Source: an uncultured Clostridium sp.
GTDB taxonomy: Bacteria; Bacillota_A; Clostridia; TANB77; CAG-508
Assembly: GCA_938045355.1 (NCBI GenBank)
Contig: CALIMU010000125.1
Coordinates: 1 to 13,321, forward strand
Direction of reading: 5' to 3'
Length of the DNA: 13,321 bases
This document shows, piece by piece, positions 1 to 6,518 of this stretch (the first letter of the stretch is position 1; the number at the start of each line of letters is the position of its first letter). A program made the position numbers and the translations under genes. The notes under the pieces are model-generated. The model was not told where the DNA came from. It did not search any database and was given only the letters and a program-made list of their open reading frames with translations.

Positions 1-11
1 TAAAAAAAGAG

Positions 12-40
12 TTTACATAAAACGTTAAAAGTTGTATAAT
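12..40 (+). promoter_or_regulatory. Promoter of the hydrolase gene
   Basis: A -35 box TTTACA at 12-17 and a perfect -10 box TATAAT at 35-40 are separated by exactly 17 bases, with a TG directly before the -10. The hydrolase ATG lies 55 bases downstream. In AT-rich DNA TATAAT is frequent by chance, but the exact spacing makes this a credible sigma-A promoter. Not tested. Confidence 0.6.
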
Positions 41-94
41 ATATACAAGAAAACATTTTTATATAAAATAAATTTATTTTAAGGGGATGAAAAA

Positions 95-817
95 ATGAGA
101 ATATTAAGTTTAAAGAACTCTACTTTTTTATATAGAAGAAGCAAGAATAAAACCTTGGTGGTGATACTACCATGTTATTATATTGAAAATGTACAAGAAG
201 TAAAAAAAAGATTTAAAATAAAAAACAAATATGATGTGATTCATATTTGTTTTAATAGGAACTTTGACTTTGGTTATTTAATTAAAGAGATTGAAAATGT
301 AATATTAAAAATAAGCGGGCTTTATAATAAGACAATTATAATCGGCTATAGTAAAGGAGGGATAGTATTAAATTATCTGAATTTATATTCAGATAAAATT
401 AAAAAGATTTGTGGTTCTACCCCCTACAAAGGAGTATGGTATACTCCAAAAGAAGCATTTTATAATCGGGTTAAAAATCCGATTATAAGAAAAATATACA
501 GTAAATTCATTGACAATGATTTTTCTGATACAATGATAGGAGAGAATAATCCTATCATAAAAAAGATGAAAATAAACAAAAATATTACTAGAAATTATGT
601 AATATTTTTAAGCAAAAAGGAGATTTTAAAATCAATAAAAAATAGAGATATAGAAACAATAGCCTTAGCTATTGTTGATAAATTGATAGGAATAAAGGGA
701 GATGGGATGATCCCTAAAGAATCTCAAGAAATTAATGAAAATGTGTATATTGAAGGAAGCCATGCAAATGGCTTCCAAAAGATAATGAAAGATTTGGAAA
801 AAAAAGGACACCTTTAA
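95..817 (+). CDS. Putative alpha/beta-hydrolase (lipase/esterase-like), unidentified
   Basis: A 240-residue protein without signal peptide or membrane segment. It shows an alpha/beta-hydrolase pattern: a hydrophobic strand (LVVILP, near 21-26), a nucleophile elbow GYSKGG with Ser86, a GDGMIP motif with Asp203, and GSHANG with His223, giving a plausible Ser-Asp-His triad. Substrate is unknown. The start is set by an AAGGGGATG ribosome-binding site 5-6 bases upstream. The gene carries its own promoter and ends in a terminator shared with convergent tRNA genes, so it is a single-gene unit. Its base use differs from its neighbours: it contains CGG at codon 125 (467-469), read here as Arg with the frame staying open, plus CCG and ACC codons that the other genes avoid. 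Shifting at that CGG would end the protein about five codons later and lose Asp203 and His223. This suggests recent acquisition, or that CGGG does not trigger the shift seen elsewhere. The fold call is from motifs only. Confidence 0.7.
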   Translation: MRILSLKNSTFLYRRSKNKTLVVILPCYYIENVQEVKKRFKIKNKYDVIHICFNRNFDFGYLIKEIENVILKISGLYNKTIIIGYSKGGIVLNYLNLYSDKIKKICGSTPYKGVWYTPKEAFYNRVKNPIIRKIYSKFIDNDFSDTMIGENNPIIKKMKINKNITRNYVIFLSKKEILKSIKNRDIETIALAIVDKLIGIKGDGMIPKESQEINENVYIEGSHANGFQKIMKDLEKKGHL

Positions 818-833
818 AGAGGTGTCTTTCTTT
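804..833. terminator. Bidirectional terminator between the hydrolase and the tRNAs
   Basis: The arms at 804-813 and 820-829 pair (AAGGACACCT with AGGTGTCTTT, one G-U) around a 6-base loop, and the hairpin overlaps the hydrolase stop codon. T-rich sequence follows on the plus strand. On the minus strand the hairpin is followed by a run of seven T (complement of the A-run before 804), so it should also terminate the tRNA transcript arriving from the other side. Confidence 0.8.
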
Positions 834-908
834 TGGCTGGGCTGGTAAGATTCGAACTTACGCATGTCAGAGTCAAAGTCTGATGCCTTACCGCTTGGCT
901 ACAGCCCA
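834..908 (-). tRNA. tRNA-Gln (anticodon UUG)
   Basis: On the minus strand the acceptor arms TGGGCTG and CAGCCCA pair fully, followed by discriminator G and an encoded CCA. The anticodon stem TCAGA/TCTGA encloses a normal 7-base loop CTTTGAC, giving anticodon TTG, which reads CAA (and CAG by wobble). The T-arm GTAAG-TTCGAAT-CTTAC is canonical. It lies three bases downstream of tRNA-His and shares its promoter. The nearby gatC and gatA suggest that Gln-tRNA is made by amidation of Glu-tRNA(Gln); that part is inference. Confidence 0.95.
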
Positions 909-911
909 AAA

Positions 912-989
912 TGGTGTGGTAGGAGGGATTCGAACCCTCGATCTTCAGTGCCACAAACTGACGCGTTAACCAGCTACGCTACTACCACC
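912..989 (-). tRNA. tRNA-His (anticodon GUG)
   Basis: On the minus strand GTGGTAG pairs with CTACCAC, the anticodon stem TCAGT/ACTGA encloses TTGTGGC (anticodon GTG), and the T-arm GAGGG-TTCGAAT-CCCTC is canonical. CCA is encoded. Base 989 supplies a genomic G at position -1, as expected for tRNA-His. The discriminator (position 73, complement of base 915) reads A, whereas most bacterial tRNA-His have C73 pairing with G-1. The anticodon loop has 7 bases, so this is not a four-base decoder. Confidence 0.93.
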
Positions 990-1001
990 ATGTACTTATA
1001 T

Positions 1002-1030
1002 ATTTTACATATTTTTAATTCCTTTGTCAA
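1002..1030 (-). promoter_or_regulatory. Promoter of the tRNA-His/tRNA-Gln unit
   Basis: Reading the minus strand, a consensus -35 TTGACA (1025-1030) is followed after exactly 17 bases by TAAAAT (1002-1007). The tRNA-His 5' end lies about 13 bases below the -10, which fits a stable-RNA promoter with a short leader. This is the best promoter in the window. Confidence 0.85.
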
Positions 1031-1054
1031 TTATTTTATTGAAAAATGTATAAT
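1024..1054 (+). promoter_or_regulatory. Possible promoter of the mtgA-gatC-gatA-ligA unit
   Basis: A perfect TATAAT preceded by TG lies at 1049-1054. A TTGTCA at 1024-1029 could be its -35, though the 19-base spacer is long. This -35 would overlap the -35 of the divergent tRNA promoter almost base for base, so the two units could compete for polymerase. Tentative. Confidence 0.45.
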
Positions 1055-1109
1055 ATTTATGATATATTTTAGTAAGAAAAGTTTAATTTTAAGGTTGAGA
1101 GAAACAGAT

Positions 1110-1838
1110 ATGAAAAAGATATTAAAAACAATTTTATCGATTATATTAGGAATTGTATTACTTGCTATAATTGCGGTAATGGCATATTTAGGAATAATAT
1201 ATAATGAAGTAAATAATGAAGTTAAAGCAGGTAAAATTGAACAAATAGTTGATGGTATAAGAAGTAGAGCAACATATGTAAAGAAAGAAAAGATTGATAA
1301 ATTGTATTTGAAGGCAGTTGTAGCTGCAGAAGATAGAAGGTTCTATAATCATGGTGCAATAGATATTATTGGATTTTCAAGAGCAATGTATAATAATATA
1401 ATTAGTTTAAAATTAAAAGAAGGTGGAAGTTCAATAACACAACAAGTTTCTAAAAATATATTTTTAGATCAAAGGACAGAGATAAATAGGAAAATTAAAG
1501 AATTATTTTATTCAATAGAACTTGAAAAAAAATATAGTAAAGATGAAATTTTAGAGATATATGTAAATACATCATATTTTGGAGCAGGATATTATGGGAT
1601 AGGACCTGCAACTCAAGGATATTATGGAAAAACACCAGAAAAATTAAGCTTAAACGAAGCAGCATTTTTAGCAGGAGTACCAAATGCACCAAGTGCATAT
1701 AATCCATATGAACATTATGAACTCGCAGTACAAAGAAGAAATATTGTTTTAAGGAAGATGGTATATAATGGGGATATAACACAAGAAGAGGCTATAATTG
1801 TATATAATGAAAGGTTAAATGTTAAGGATAAAAAATAA
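1110..1838 (+). CDS. mtgA: Monofunctional peptidoglycan transglycosylase (GT51)
   Basis: A 242-residue membrane-anchored enzyme that polymerises lipid II into glycan strands outside the cytoplasmic membrane. After a short basic N-terminus (MKK) comes one membrane segment (about 5-28). The GT51 motifs follow in order: EDRRFYNHGAI with the catalytic-type Glu, GGSSITQQVSKNIFL, RKIKELFYSIELEKKYSK, ILEIYVN, YFGAGYYGIGPA, and LSLNEAAFLAGVPNAPSAYNPY. There is no transpeptidase domain, so it is the monofunctional type rather than a class A PBP. The open frame extends up to 864 through the tRNA genes, but ATG 1110 is chosen because it starts the membrane anchor and lies below the promoter. The ribosome-binding site is weak. 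Its TAA overlaps the gatC ATG by one base, implying coupled translation. About 16 glycine codons, none with the CGG shift. Confidence 0.92.
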   Translation: MKKILKTILSIILGIVLLAIIAVMAYLGIIYNEVNNEVKAGKIEQIVDGIRSRATYVKKEKIDKLYLKAVVAAEDRRFYNHGAIDIIGFSRAMYNNIISLKLKEGGSSITQQVSKNIFLDQRTEINRKIKELFYSIELEKKYSKDEILEIYVNTSYFGAGYYGIGPATQGYYGKTPEKLSLNEAAFLAGVPNAPSAYNPYEHYELAVQRRNIVLRKMVYNGDITQEEAIIVYNERLNVKDKK

Positions 1839-2128
1839 TGATTAGTATTGAAGAAACAAAAAAGGTAGCAGAACTTGCTAAGTTAGAATTTGATGAAAAA
1901 GGCTTAGAAAAAATGTCTAAAGAACTTTCAAATATTTTAGGATATATGGAAATTTTAAATGATATAGATACAGACAATGTTATTGTAAATGAAATTATGA
2001 GTAGTAATATTAACTGTATAAGAGAAGATAAAGTAGAAAAATTTGAAAATACAAAAGGTATATTAGAAAATGCAAAAACAATAGGTGATATGATAAATGT
2101 ACCAAGTATAAATAATAATGAAGAGTAG
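1838..2128 (+). CDS. gatC: Aspartyl/glutamyl-tRNA amidotransferase subunit C
   Basis: A 96-residue protein matching GatC: start region ISIEETKKVAELAKLEF, then ELSNILGYMEILNDIDTDNV and the downstream REDKV element. GatC clamps GatA to GatB in the GatCAB complex that converts Glu-tRNA(Gln), and sometimes Asp-tRNA(Asn), to the amidated form. It overlaps the mtgA stop by one base (TAATG) and is followed six bases later by gatA. It has no shift site and uses a TAG stop. Confidence 0.93.
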   Translation: MISIEETKKVAELAKLEFDEKGLEKMSKELSNILGYMEILNDIDTDNVIVNEIMSSNINCIREDKVEKFENTKGILENAKTIGDMINVPSINNNEE

Positions 2129-2134
2129 GAAAAG

Positions 2135-3556
2135 ATGGAAAAAGAAGAGATTTTAAAATTAAGTGTAAGAGATTTAGAAAAATTAGTTGAAGATGGAGAA
2201 ATAACTAAAAAAGAAATATATCAAATTTATTTAGAAAATATACAAAAAGAAGATCGGAAAAATAGGAGCATACTTATCAGTAAGTGATGTTATAGAAGAT
2301 AAGATACCAATAGCTATAAAAGATAATATAAATGTAATTGGTACAAAAACAACATCTGCAAGTAAGATATTAGAAAATTATGTATCACCATATGATGCAA
2401 CAATAATTAAATATATCAAAGAAGCAGGATATCGGAATAATTGGTAAGGTAAATATGGATGAATTTGCATTTGGTGTATCTACAGAATATTCAGCATACA
2501 AGATTACAAGTAATCCAATTAATTTAGATAGAGTACCAGGTGGATCATCAGGAGGAAGTGCTGCAGCAGTAGCTGGAAATATGGCACCATGGTCAATTGG
2601 TTCAGATACTGGTGGATCTGTAAGACAACCTGCAAATTATTGTGGAGTAGTAGGATTAAAGCCAAGTTATGGAACAGTATCAAGATATGGTATAACTTCA
2701 TTTGGTTCAAGTTTAGATCAAGCAGGTACAATTACAAGAACAGTAGAAGATGCAGCAAAACTTTTAAATATAATTTCTGGTAAAAAATATTATATGGAAA
2801 ATCGGAAAATCATTAGAAGATATGGATTCAACATGTGTAAATCCTAAAGATTTAAAAGATTTTGAAGATAAATTAAATGATGATATATCAGGTAAGAAAA
2901 TAGCAATAATAGATAATTTCTTAAAAGATGAAATGCAACAAGAAGTAAGAGATGCTATAACAAATAGTATTAAAGCTTTAGAAAAAAAAGGAGCTATTTT
3001 AGAAAGAATAGAATTTCCATATGGTAAAGAAGCAATATCTGTATATCATATTATAAGTGCAGCAGAAGCAAGTTCAAACTTATCAAGATATGATGGTGTA
3101 AGATATGGACAAAGAGTAGAAAATCCTAAAAATATGGATGAACTTTTTAAAAAGACTAGAACATTAGGATTTGGAAGAGAAGCGAAAAGAAGAATAATGC
3201 TTGGTACATATGTATTAGCAGCAGGATATTATGATGCATATTACAAAAAAGCATTAAAAGTAAGACAAATAATAATAGAAAAAATGAATGAAATATTTGC
3301 AAAATATGATGCTATATTAATGCCTGTTACTATAAAAACAGCACCTAAAAAAGGATATATAGAACAAAATCAAGAAGAAACATTCTATTCAGATATATAT
3401 ACATGTCTTGCAAATATAACAGGAATACCTGCAATATCAGTACCAGTTTCAAAAGATAATGAAAATATGCCAATAGGTATACAATTATTATGTAATAGAT
3501 ATGAAGATGATAAACTTCTTAATATTGCAAATATATTATTTAAAGAAATGAATTAA
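2135..3556 (+). CDS. gatA: Glutamyl-tRNA(Gln) amidotransferase subunit A, read through three +1 shifts
   Basis: GatA releases ammonia from glutamine for tRNA amidation. Read conventionally the gene is in four pieces. Dropping the C of CGGA at 2255, 2433 and 2803 gives one 472-residue protein, close to the usual ~485. The amidase triad is intact and correctly spaced: Lys62 (PIAIKDNI), cis-Ser137 (GGSSGGS) and nucleophile Ser161 (SDTGGSVR), the two serines being 24 apart as in the amidase family. Family landmarks on both sides of each break join without gap: [39 protein letters not shown]. The start ATG has AGGAAAAG just upstream, overlapping the gatC stop. Unshifted reading meets a stop within 14 codons at every site. 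No gatB follows; ligA does. Treated as functional, not a pseudogene, because every lesion is the same and there are no other defects. Confidence 0.93.
2255..2258 (+). other. +1 frameshift site CGGA, Gly41 of GatA
   Basis: Context GAT-CGGA-AAA. CGG is in frame; skipping C gives Asp-Gly-Lys (EDGKIGAYL). Unshifted reading stops at TGA ten codons on. Confidence 0.9.
2433..2436 (+). other. +1 frameshift site CGGA, Gly100 of GatA
   Basis: Context TAT-CGGA-ATA. Skipping C gives [15 protein letters not shown], matching the family EAGA-IIGKTNMDEF block. Unshifted reading stops at TAA (2445-2447). Confidence 0.92.
2803..2806 (+). other. +1 frameshift site CGGA, Gly223 of GatA
   Basis: Context AAT-CGGA-AAA. 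Skipping C gives [12 protein letters not shown], leading into the conserved D-S-T block. Unshifted reading stops at TAA (2845-2847). Confidence 0.9.
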
Positions 3557-3586
3557 CAGAAAAAATATAAAAGAGAGAAAATTAAT

Positions 3587-5780
3587 ATGAATAATAATAT
3601 GGATTTTTTTGAAGGACTTGATTTAAAAGATGAAGTTAAAAATAGTAGCAAATATGATATAGAAATAGATGGTATGAAGAAAACAGATATAAAAAAATTA
3701 TTAAAAAGTTTAAGAAAAGAAGAAGAATACCATTCAGACCTATATTATAATAAGAATACAAATGAAATATCAGATTATGAATATGATAAATTAAAAAGAA
3801 AAATATTAGAAATAGAAGAAAAATACCCAGAACTTGTTGATAAAAAAGGAGTTAGAAATAGAGTTGGAGGCCGGAAAGGTCTCTAACTTATTTACTAAAG
3901 TAAAACATGAAATACCACTTAAGAGTTTACAAGATGTATTTTCATATGGGGAAATATATGATTTTGAAAAAAGAACAAGAAAAGGTTTGAATTTTGAAAT
4001 TAATGAAGAAGATGATGAAACATTTAAGAAAAATTCTATAAAAAGAAATGATATAGAATATGTTGTTGAAACAAAAATAGATGGATTATCAATTGCACTT
4101 GAGTATAATAATGGAAAACTTGTTAGTGGTGTAACAAGAGGGGACCGGAGAAGTTCGGAGAAGATGTAACAGCAAATATAGTACATATTAAGGATATACC
4201 ACATGAAATATCATATGATAAAAAACTTATAGTAAGAGGTGAAATATATTTACCATATAAGGAGTTTGAAGAATTAAATTCAAGAAATGAAGAACAAGGT
4301 AAAAAACTTTTTGCAAATCCAAGAAATGCAGCATCTCGGAACACTTAGACAAAAAAAGGCAGAAGTTGTAGCAGAAAGAAAACTACATATATTTATTTTT
4401 AATCTTCAATATGCAGATGATAAATTTAAAACACATAGTGAAACATTAGATTTTTTAGAAGGATTAAATTTTACAGTAAATCCATATAGGAAAGTTGTAA
4501 GTAGTATGTCAGATGCTATAACAAAGATTGAAGAAATAGGAAGTATGCGACAAGACTTGTCATTTGGGATAGATGGTGCTGTTATAAAAGTAAATGATTT
4601 AGAATATAGGGAAATACTTGGAACAACAGAAAAATATCCTAAATGGGCTGTTGCATATAAGTATCCACCACAACAAGTAGAAACAATTATTGAAAAAATA
4701 GAATTAAATGTTCGGAAGAACAGGGGTTATAACTCCACTTGCAGTATTTAAAGAAGGTAAAATAGTAGATGGTTCTAGAATATCTAAAGCAACACTAAAT
4801 AATGCAGATATTATTAGAAAAAAAGATATAAGAATTGGAGATACTGTAATAATACAAAAAGCAGGAGATGTTATACCAGAAGTTGTAAGAGCATTAGAAG
4901 AAAAAAGAACTGGAAAAGAAATAATATTTAAAATGCCAGAAAACTGTCCTGTATGTAATAGCAGGCTTGTAAAAGAACAAGTAGATTACAAATGTGTAAA
5001 TGAAGAATGTCCTGCAATAAAAATGCAAAAAATAATATATTTTGCATCTAAAAATTGTATGAATATAGAGGGGCTTCGGAGAAAATATAATAAGAGATTT
5101 AATTGATCTTAAACTTATAGAAAATATAACAGACATATATGATTTAAAATTAGAAGATTTAACTAAAATAAAAGAAAAGAGAAATAAAGAAAAGAAAACA
5201 AAAGCGGGTAAAAGTACTAAGTTTGAAGAAAATATATTAAAAGCAATAGAAAAAAGTAAAGAAAATTCTTTAAATAGGGTATTAGTATCTTTAGGAATAC
5301 AAGGAGTTCGGAGTAAACCAAAGTAAAGAAATTGTTAGAAATGAAAATTTTAATTCTATAGAAAAAATAATGGAAAGTGATGAAGAAGCATTAAAACAAA
5401 TAGATGGTATAGGTGATATTGTAGCAAGTAATATATATAGTTTCTTTAGAAAAGAAAAAAATAGGGATATAATATTAAAATTAAAAGAACATGGAATAAG
5501 AATGGAAGTACAAGAAGAAAAAGAAAATGCAGAAGATATAGAAATAGTGTCAGATATATTTAAAGATAAAATATTTGTACTTACAGGTAATTTTAGTAAA
5601 CCTAAAAAAGAGATAGAAAAAGAAATAATAGCAAATGGTGGAATAGTAAAATCAAGTATAACAAAAGATACAAATATTGTAATATATGAAAAAGAAACAA
5701 GTAGTAAATATAAGAAGGCAGAAAAACTTGGTATAGAAAGAATAACAGAAGAAGAGTATAATAATATGCTTGGAAAATAA
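3587..5780 (+). CDS. ligA: NAD-dependent DNA ligase, read through seven +1 shifts
   Basis: LigA seals nicks at replication and repair using NAD. Conventional reading gives eight fragments. Removing the C at 3872, 4146, 4156, 4337, 4713, 5077 and 5309 gives 728 residues (family about 670; the excess is an N-terminal tail of ~25 and a lysine-rich stretch before the helix-hairpin-helix region). Order of parts: NAD-binding Ia motif (YYNKNTNEISDYEYDKL), VGGG junction, catalytic KIDG with Lys163, RGDGEVGEDV, NPRNAASGTLRQ, FGIDGAVIKV, VGRTGVITPLAVF (OB fold), a four-Cys zinc finger starting CPVC near 452, GLGENII and LGIQGVGVNQ (HhH), and a C-terminal BRCT domain (KDKIFVLTGNF). Weak ribosome-binding site, 30 bases after gatA. 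A perfect-stem terminator follows. The gene is normally essential and single copy, so decay is unlikely. Confidence 0.94.
3872..3875 (+). other. +1 frameshift site CGGA, Gly96 of LigA
   Basis: Context GGC-CGGA-AAG. Skipping C gives RVGGGKVSNLF, the conserved VGG block before the nucleotidyltransferase core. Unshifted reading stops at TAA (3884-3886). Confidence 0.9.
4146..4149 (+). other. +1 frameshift site CGGA, Gly187 of LigA
   Basis: Context GAC-CGGA-GAA. First of two sites inside RGDGEVGEDV, a LigA signature. Unshifted reading stops at TAA (4167-4169). Confidence 0.93.
4156..4159 (+). other. +1 frameshift site CGGA, Gly190 of LigA
   Basis: Context GTT-CGGA-GAA, ten bases after the previous site. 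This CGG enters the reading frame only if the first shift has occurred. Unshifted reading stops at TAA (4189-4191). Confidence 0.93.
4337..4340 (+). other. +1 frameshift site CGGA, Gly250 of LigA
   Basis: Context TCT-CGGA-ACA. Skipping C gives NPRNAASGTLRQ, matching the invariant NPRNAAAGSLRQ-type motif. Unshifted reading stops at TAG (4346-4348). Confidence 0.94.
4713..4716 (+). other. +1 frameshift site CGGA, Gly375 of LigA
   Basis: Context GTT-CGGA-AGA. Skipping C gives NVGRTGVITPLAVF, the conserved start of the OB fold. Unshifted reading stops at TAA (4749-4751). Confidence 0.94.
5077..5080 (+). other. +1 frameshift site CGGA, Gly496 of LigA
   Basis: Context CTT-CGGA-GAA. Skipping C gives IEGLGENIIRDLI, the family GLGEK-I block. 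Unshifted reading stops at TGA (5104-5106). Confidence 0.93.
5309..5312 (+). other. +1 frameshift site CGGA, Gly573 of LigA
   Basis: Context GTT-CGGA-GTA. Skipping C gives LGIQGVGVNQSKEI, the family LGIR-VG-A helix-hairpin-helix motif. Unshifted reading stops at TAA (5324-5326). Confidence 0.93.
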
Positions 5781-5813
5781 GTAATGAGTTAATGATTAAA
5801 ATATATTTTTAAT

Positions 5814-5865
5814 AAAGAGTACATAGATTAAAAAATGTACTCTTTTAAGTTTATTTTATTTTTTG
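5814..5865 (+). terminator. Rho-independent terminator after ligA
   Basis: A perfect 11-bp stem pairs 5814-5824 (AAAGAGTACAT) with 5835-5845 (ATGTACTCTTT) around a 10-base A-rich loop, followed by a T-rich tract to about 5865. It closes the mtgA-gatC-gatA-ligA unit. Confidence 0.88.
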
Positions 5866-5902
5866 TAAAAAAGGTAGAAAAAAAGAATTGTATATAGTAA
5901 AT

Positions 5903-5908
5903 TATAAT
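5903..5908 (+). promoter_or_regulatory. Possible -10 box before the small membrane protein
   Basis: A perfect TATAAT lies just below the ligA terminator, as expected for a new transcription unit, but no -35 stands at a normal distance. Transcription would begin near 5914-5916, which argues against ATG 5916 as the translation start. Confidence 0.4.
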
Positions 5909-5936
5909 ATAAGTTATGCTTAAAATTGTAATAGTA

Positions 5937-5942
5937 AGGAGA
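5937..5942 (+). promoter_or_regulatory. Ribosome-binding site that selects a TTG start
   Basis: AAGGAG with a following A/T-rich spacer lies 6-7 bases before TTG 5949-5951. The upstream in-frame ATG 5916 has no ribosome-binding site, so TTG is preferred. Confidence 0.65.
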
Positions 5943-5948
5943 TTTAAC

Positions 5949-6431
5949 TTGAGAAGTAAATTAAAAGAAAGAAAAGGTTTTTTAACAGTATATGCAGTAA
6001 TATCTATGTTAATGATAATAATTATATTAGGTGTTATAAGTTTTAATGTACATAATAAATATATGACAATATTAAAGCTTCAGACAACAAAAAAAGAGAA
6101 AAAAGTAGATAAAAATATAGAAGAACCAAAAAAAGTATATATATCAGATATAACAGAATTTGATAGAATGTTTAAAACAAATCAAGGTAATGTTACACCA
6201 GAAACTATTACAAGATATAGAGAGCTACAAAGAAAAGAAAATAATATATTTTATTCTTATAGAATGGGAGGAAATATAACATTATTAGTAGATCAAGATG
6301 CAAATAATTTTGGTAGAAAATATGTGTTAGAATTTGCTACACAACAAAAATTAAATGAAATAATAAGTAGTTTTACAGCAAATTTTTGGAATTATGATGC
6401 TGCAGAAATGACAGAGTTTACTAGAGAATAA
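5949..6431 (+). CDS. Small single-span membrane protein, unknown function
   Basis: About 160 residues from a TTG start (171 if ATG 5916 were used). A basic N-terminus (RSKLKERKG) precedes one membrane segment (about 13-33, VYAVISMLMIIIILGVISF), then a lysine-rich linker and a soluble domain of about 110 residues, probably extracytoplasmic by the positive-inside rule. The soluble part includes TRYRELQRKENNIFYSYRMGG and a C-terminal stretch that looks alpha/beta. I recognise no family; the layout resembles Bacillota envelope proteins or short type IV pilin-like proteins, but no pilin cleavage motif is convincing. It has about six glycine codons and no shift site. It sits alone between the ligA terminator and glgP. 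Confidence 0.7.
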   Translation: MRSKLKERKGFLTVYAVISMLMIIIILGVISFNVHNKYMTILKLQTTKKEKKVDKNIEEPKKVYISDITEFDRMFKTNQGNVTPETITRYRELQRKENNIFYSYRMGGNITLLVDQDANNFGRKYVLEFATQQKLNEIISSFTANFWNYDAAEMTEFTRE

Positions 6432-6439
6432 AATAAGAA

Positions 6440-6470
6440 TTACAAAATAATAGATATAATGAATTATAAT
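6440..6470 (+). promoter_or_regulatory. Weak candidate promoter before glgP
   Basis: TTACAA (6440-6445) and TATAAT (6465-6470) are 19 bases apart in the 87-base gap before glgP; another TATAAT lies at 6455-6460. The region is almost pure A/T, so chance matches are likely. Confidence 0.3.
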
Positions 6471-6518
6471 TATTTTAAACATAATACAAAAGAAAAATAA
6501 AAAATATACGGAGGAGAA

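Noticed and set aside
864..1109. Upstream extension of mtgA to ATG 864
   Set aside because: It runs through two tRNA genes on the other strand, and the residues do not belong to the GT51 family.
5916..5948. ATG 5916 as start of the small membrane protein
   Set aside because: It has no ribosome-binding site and lies about where transcription would begin; TTG 5949 has AAGGAG at good distance.
6508..6516. CGG in ACGGAGGAG before glgP as another shift site
   Set aside because: It is noncoding and part of the ribosome-binding site.
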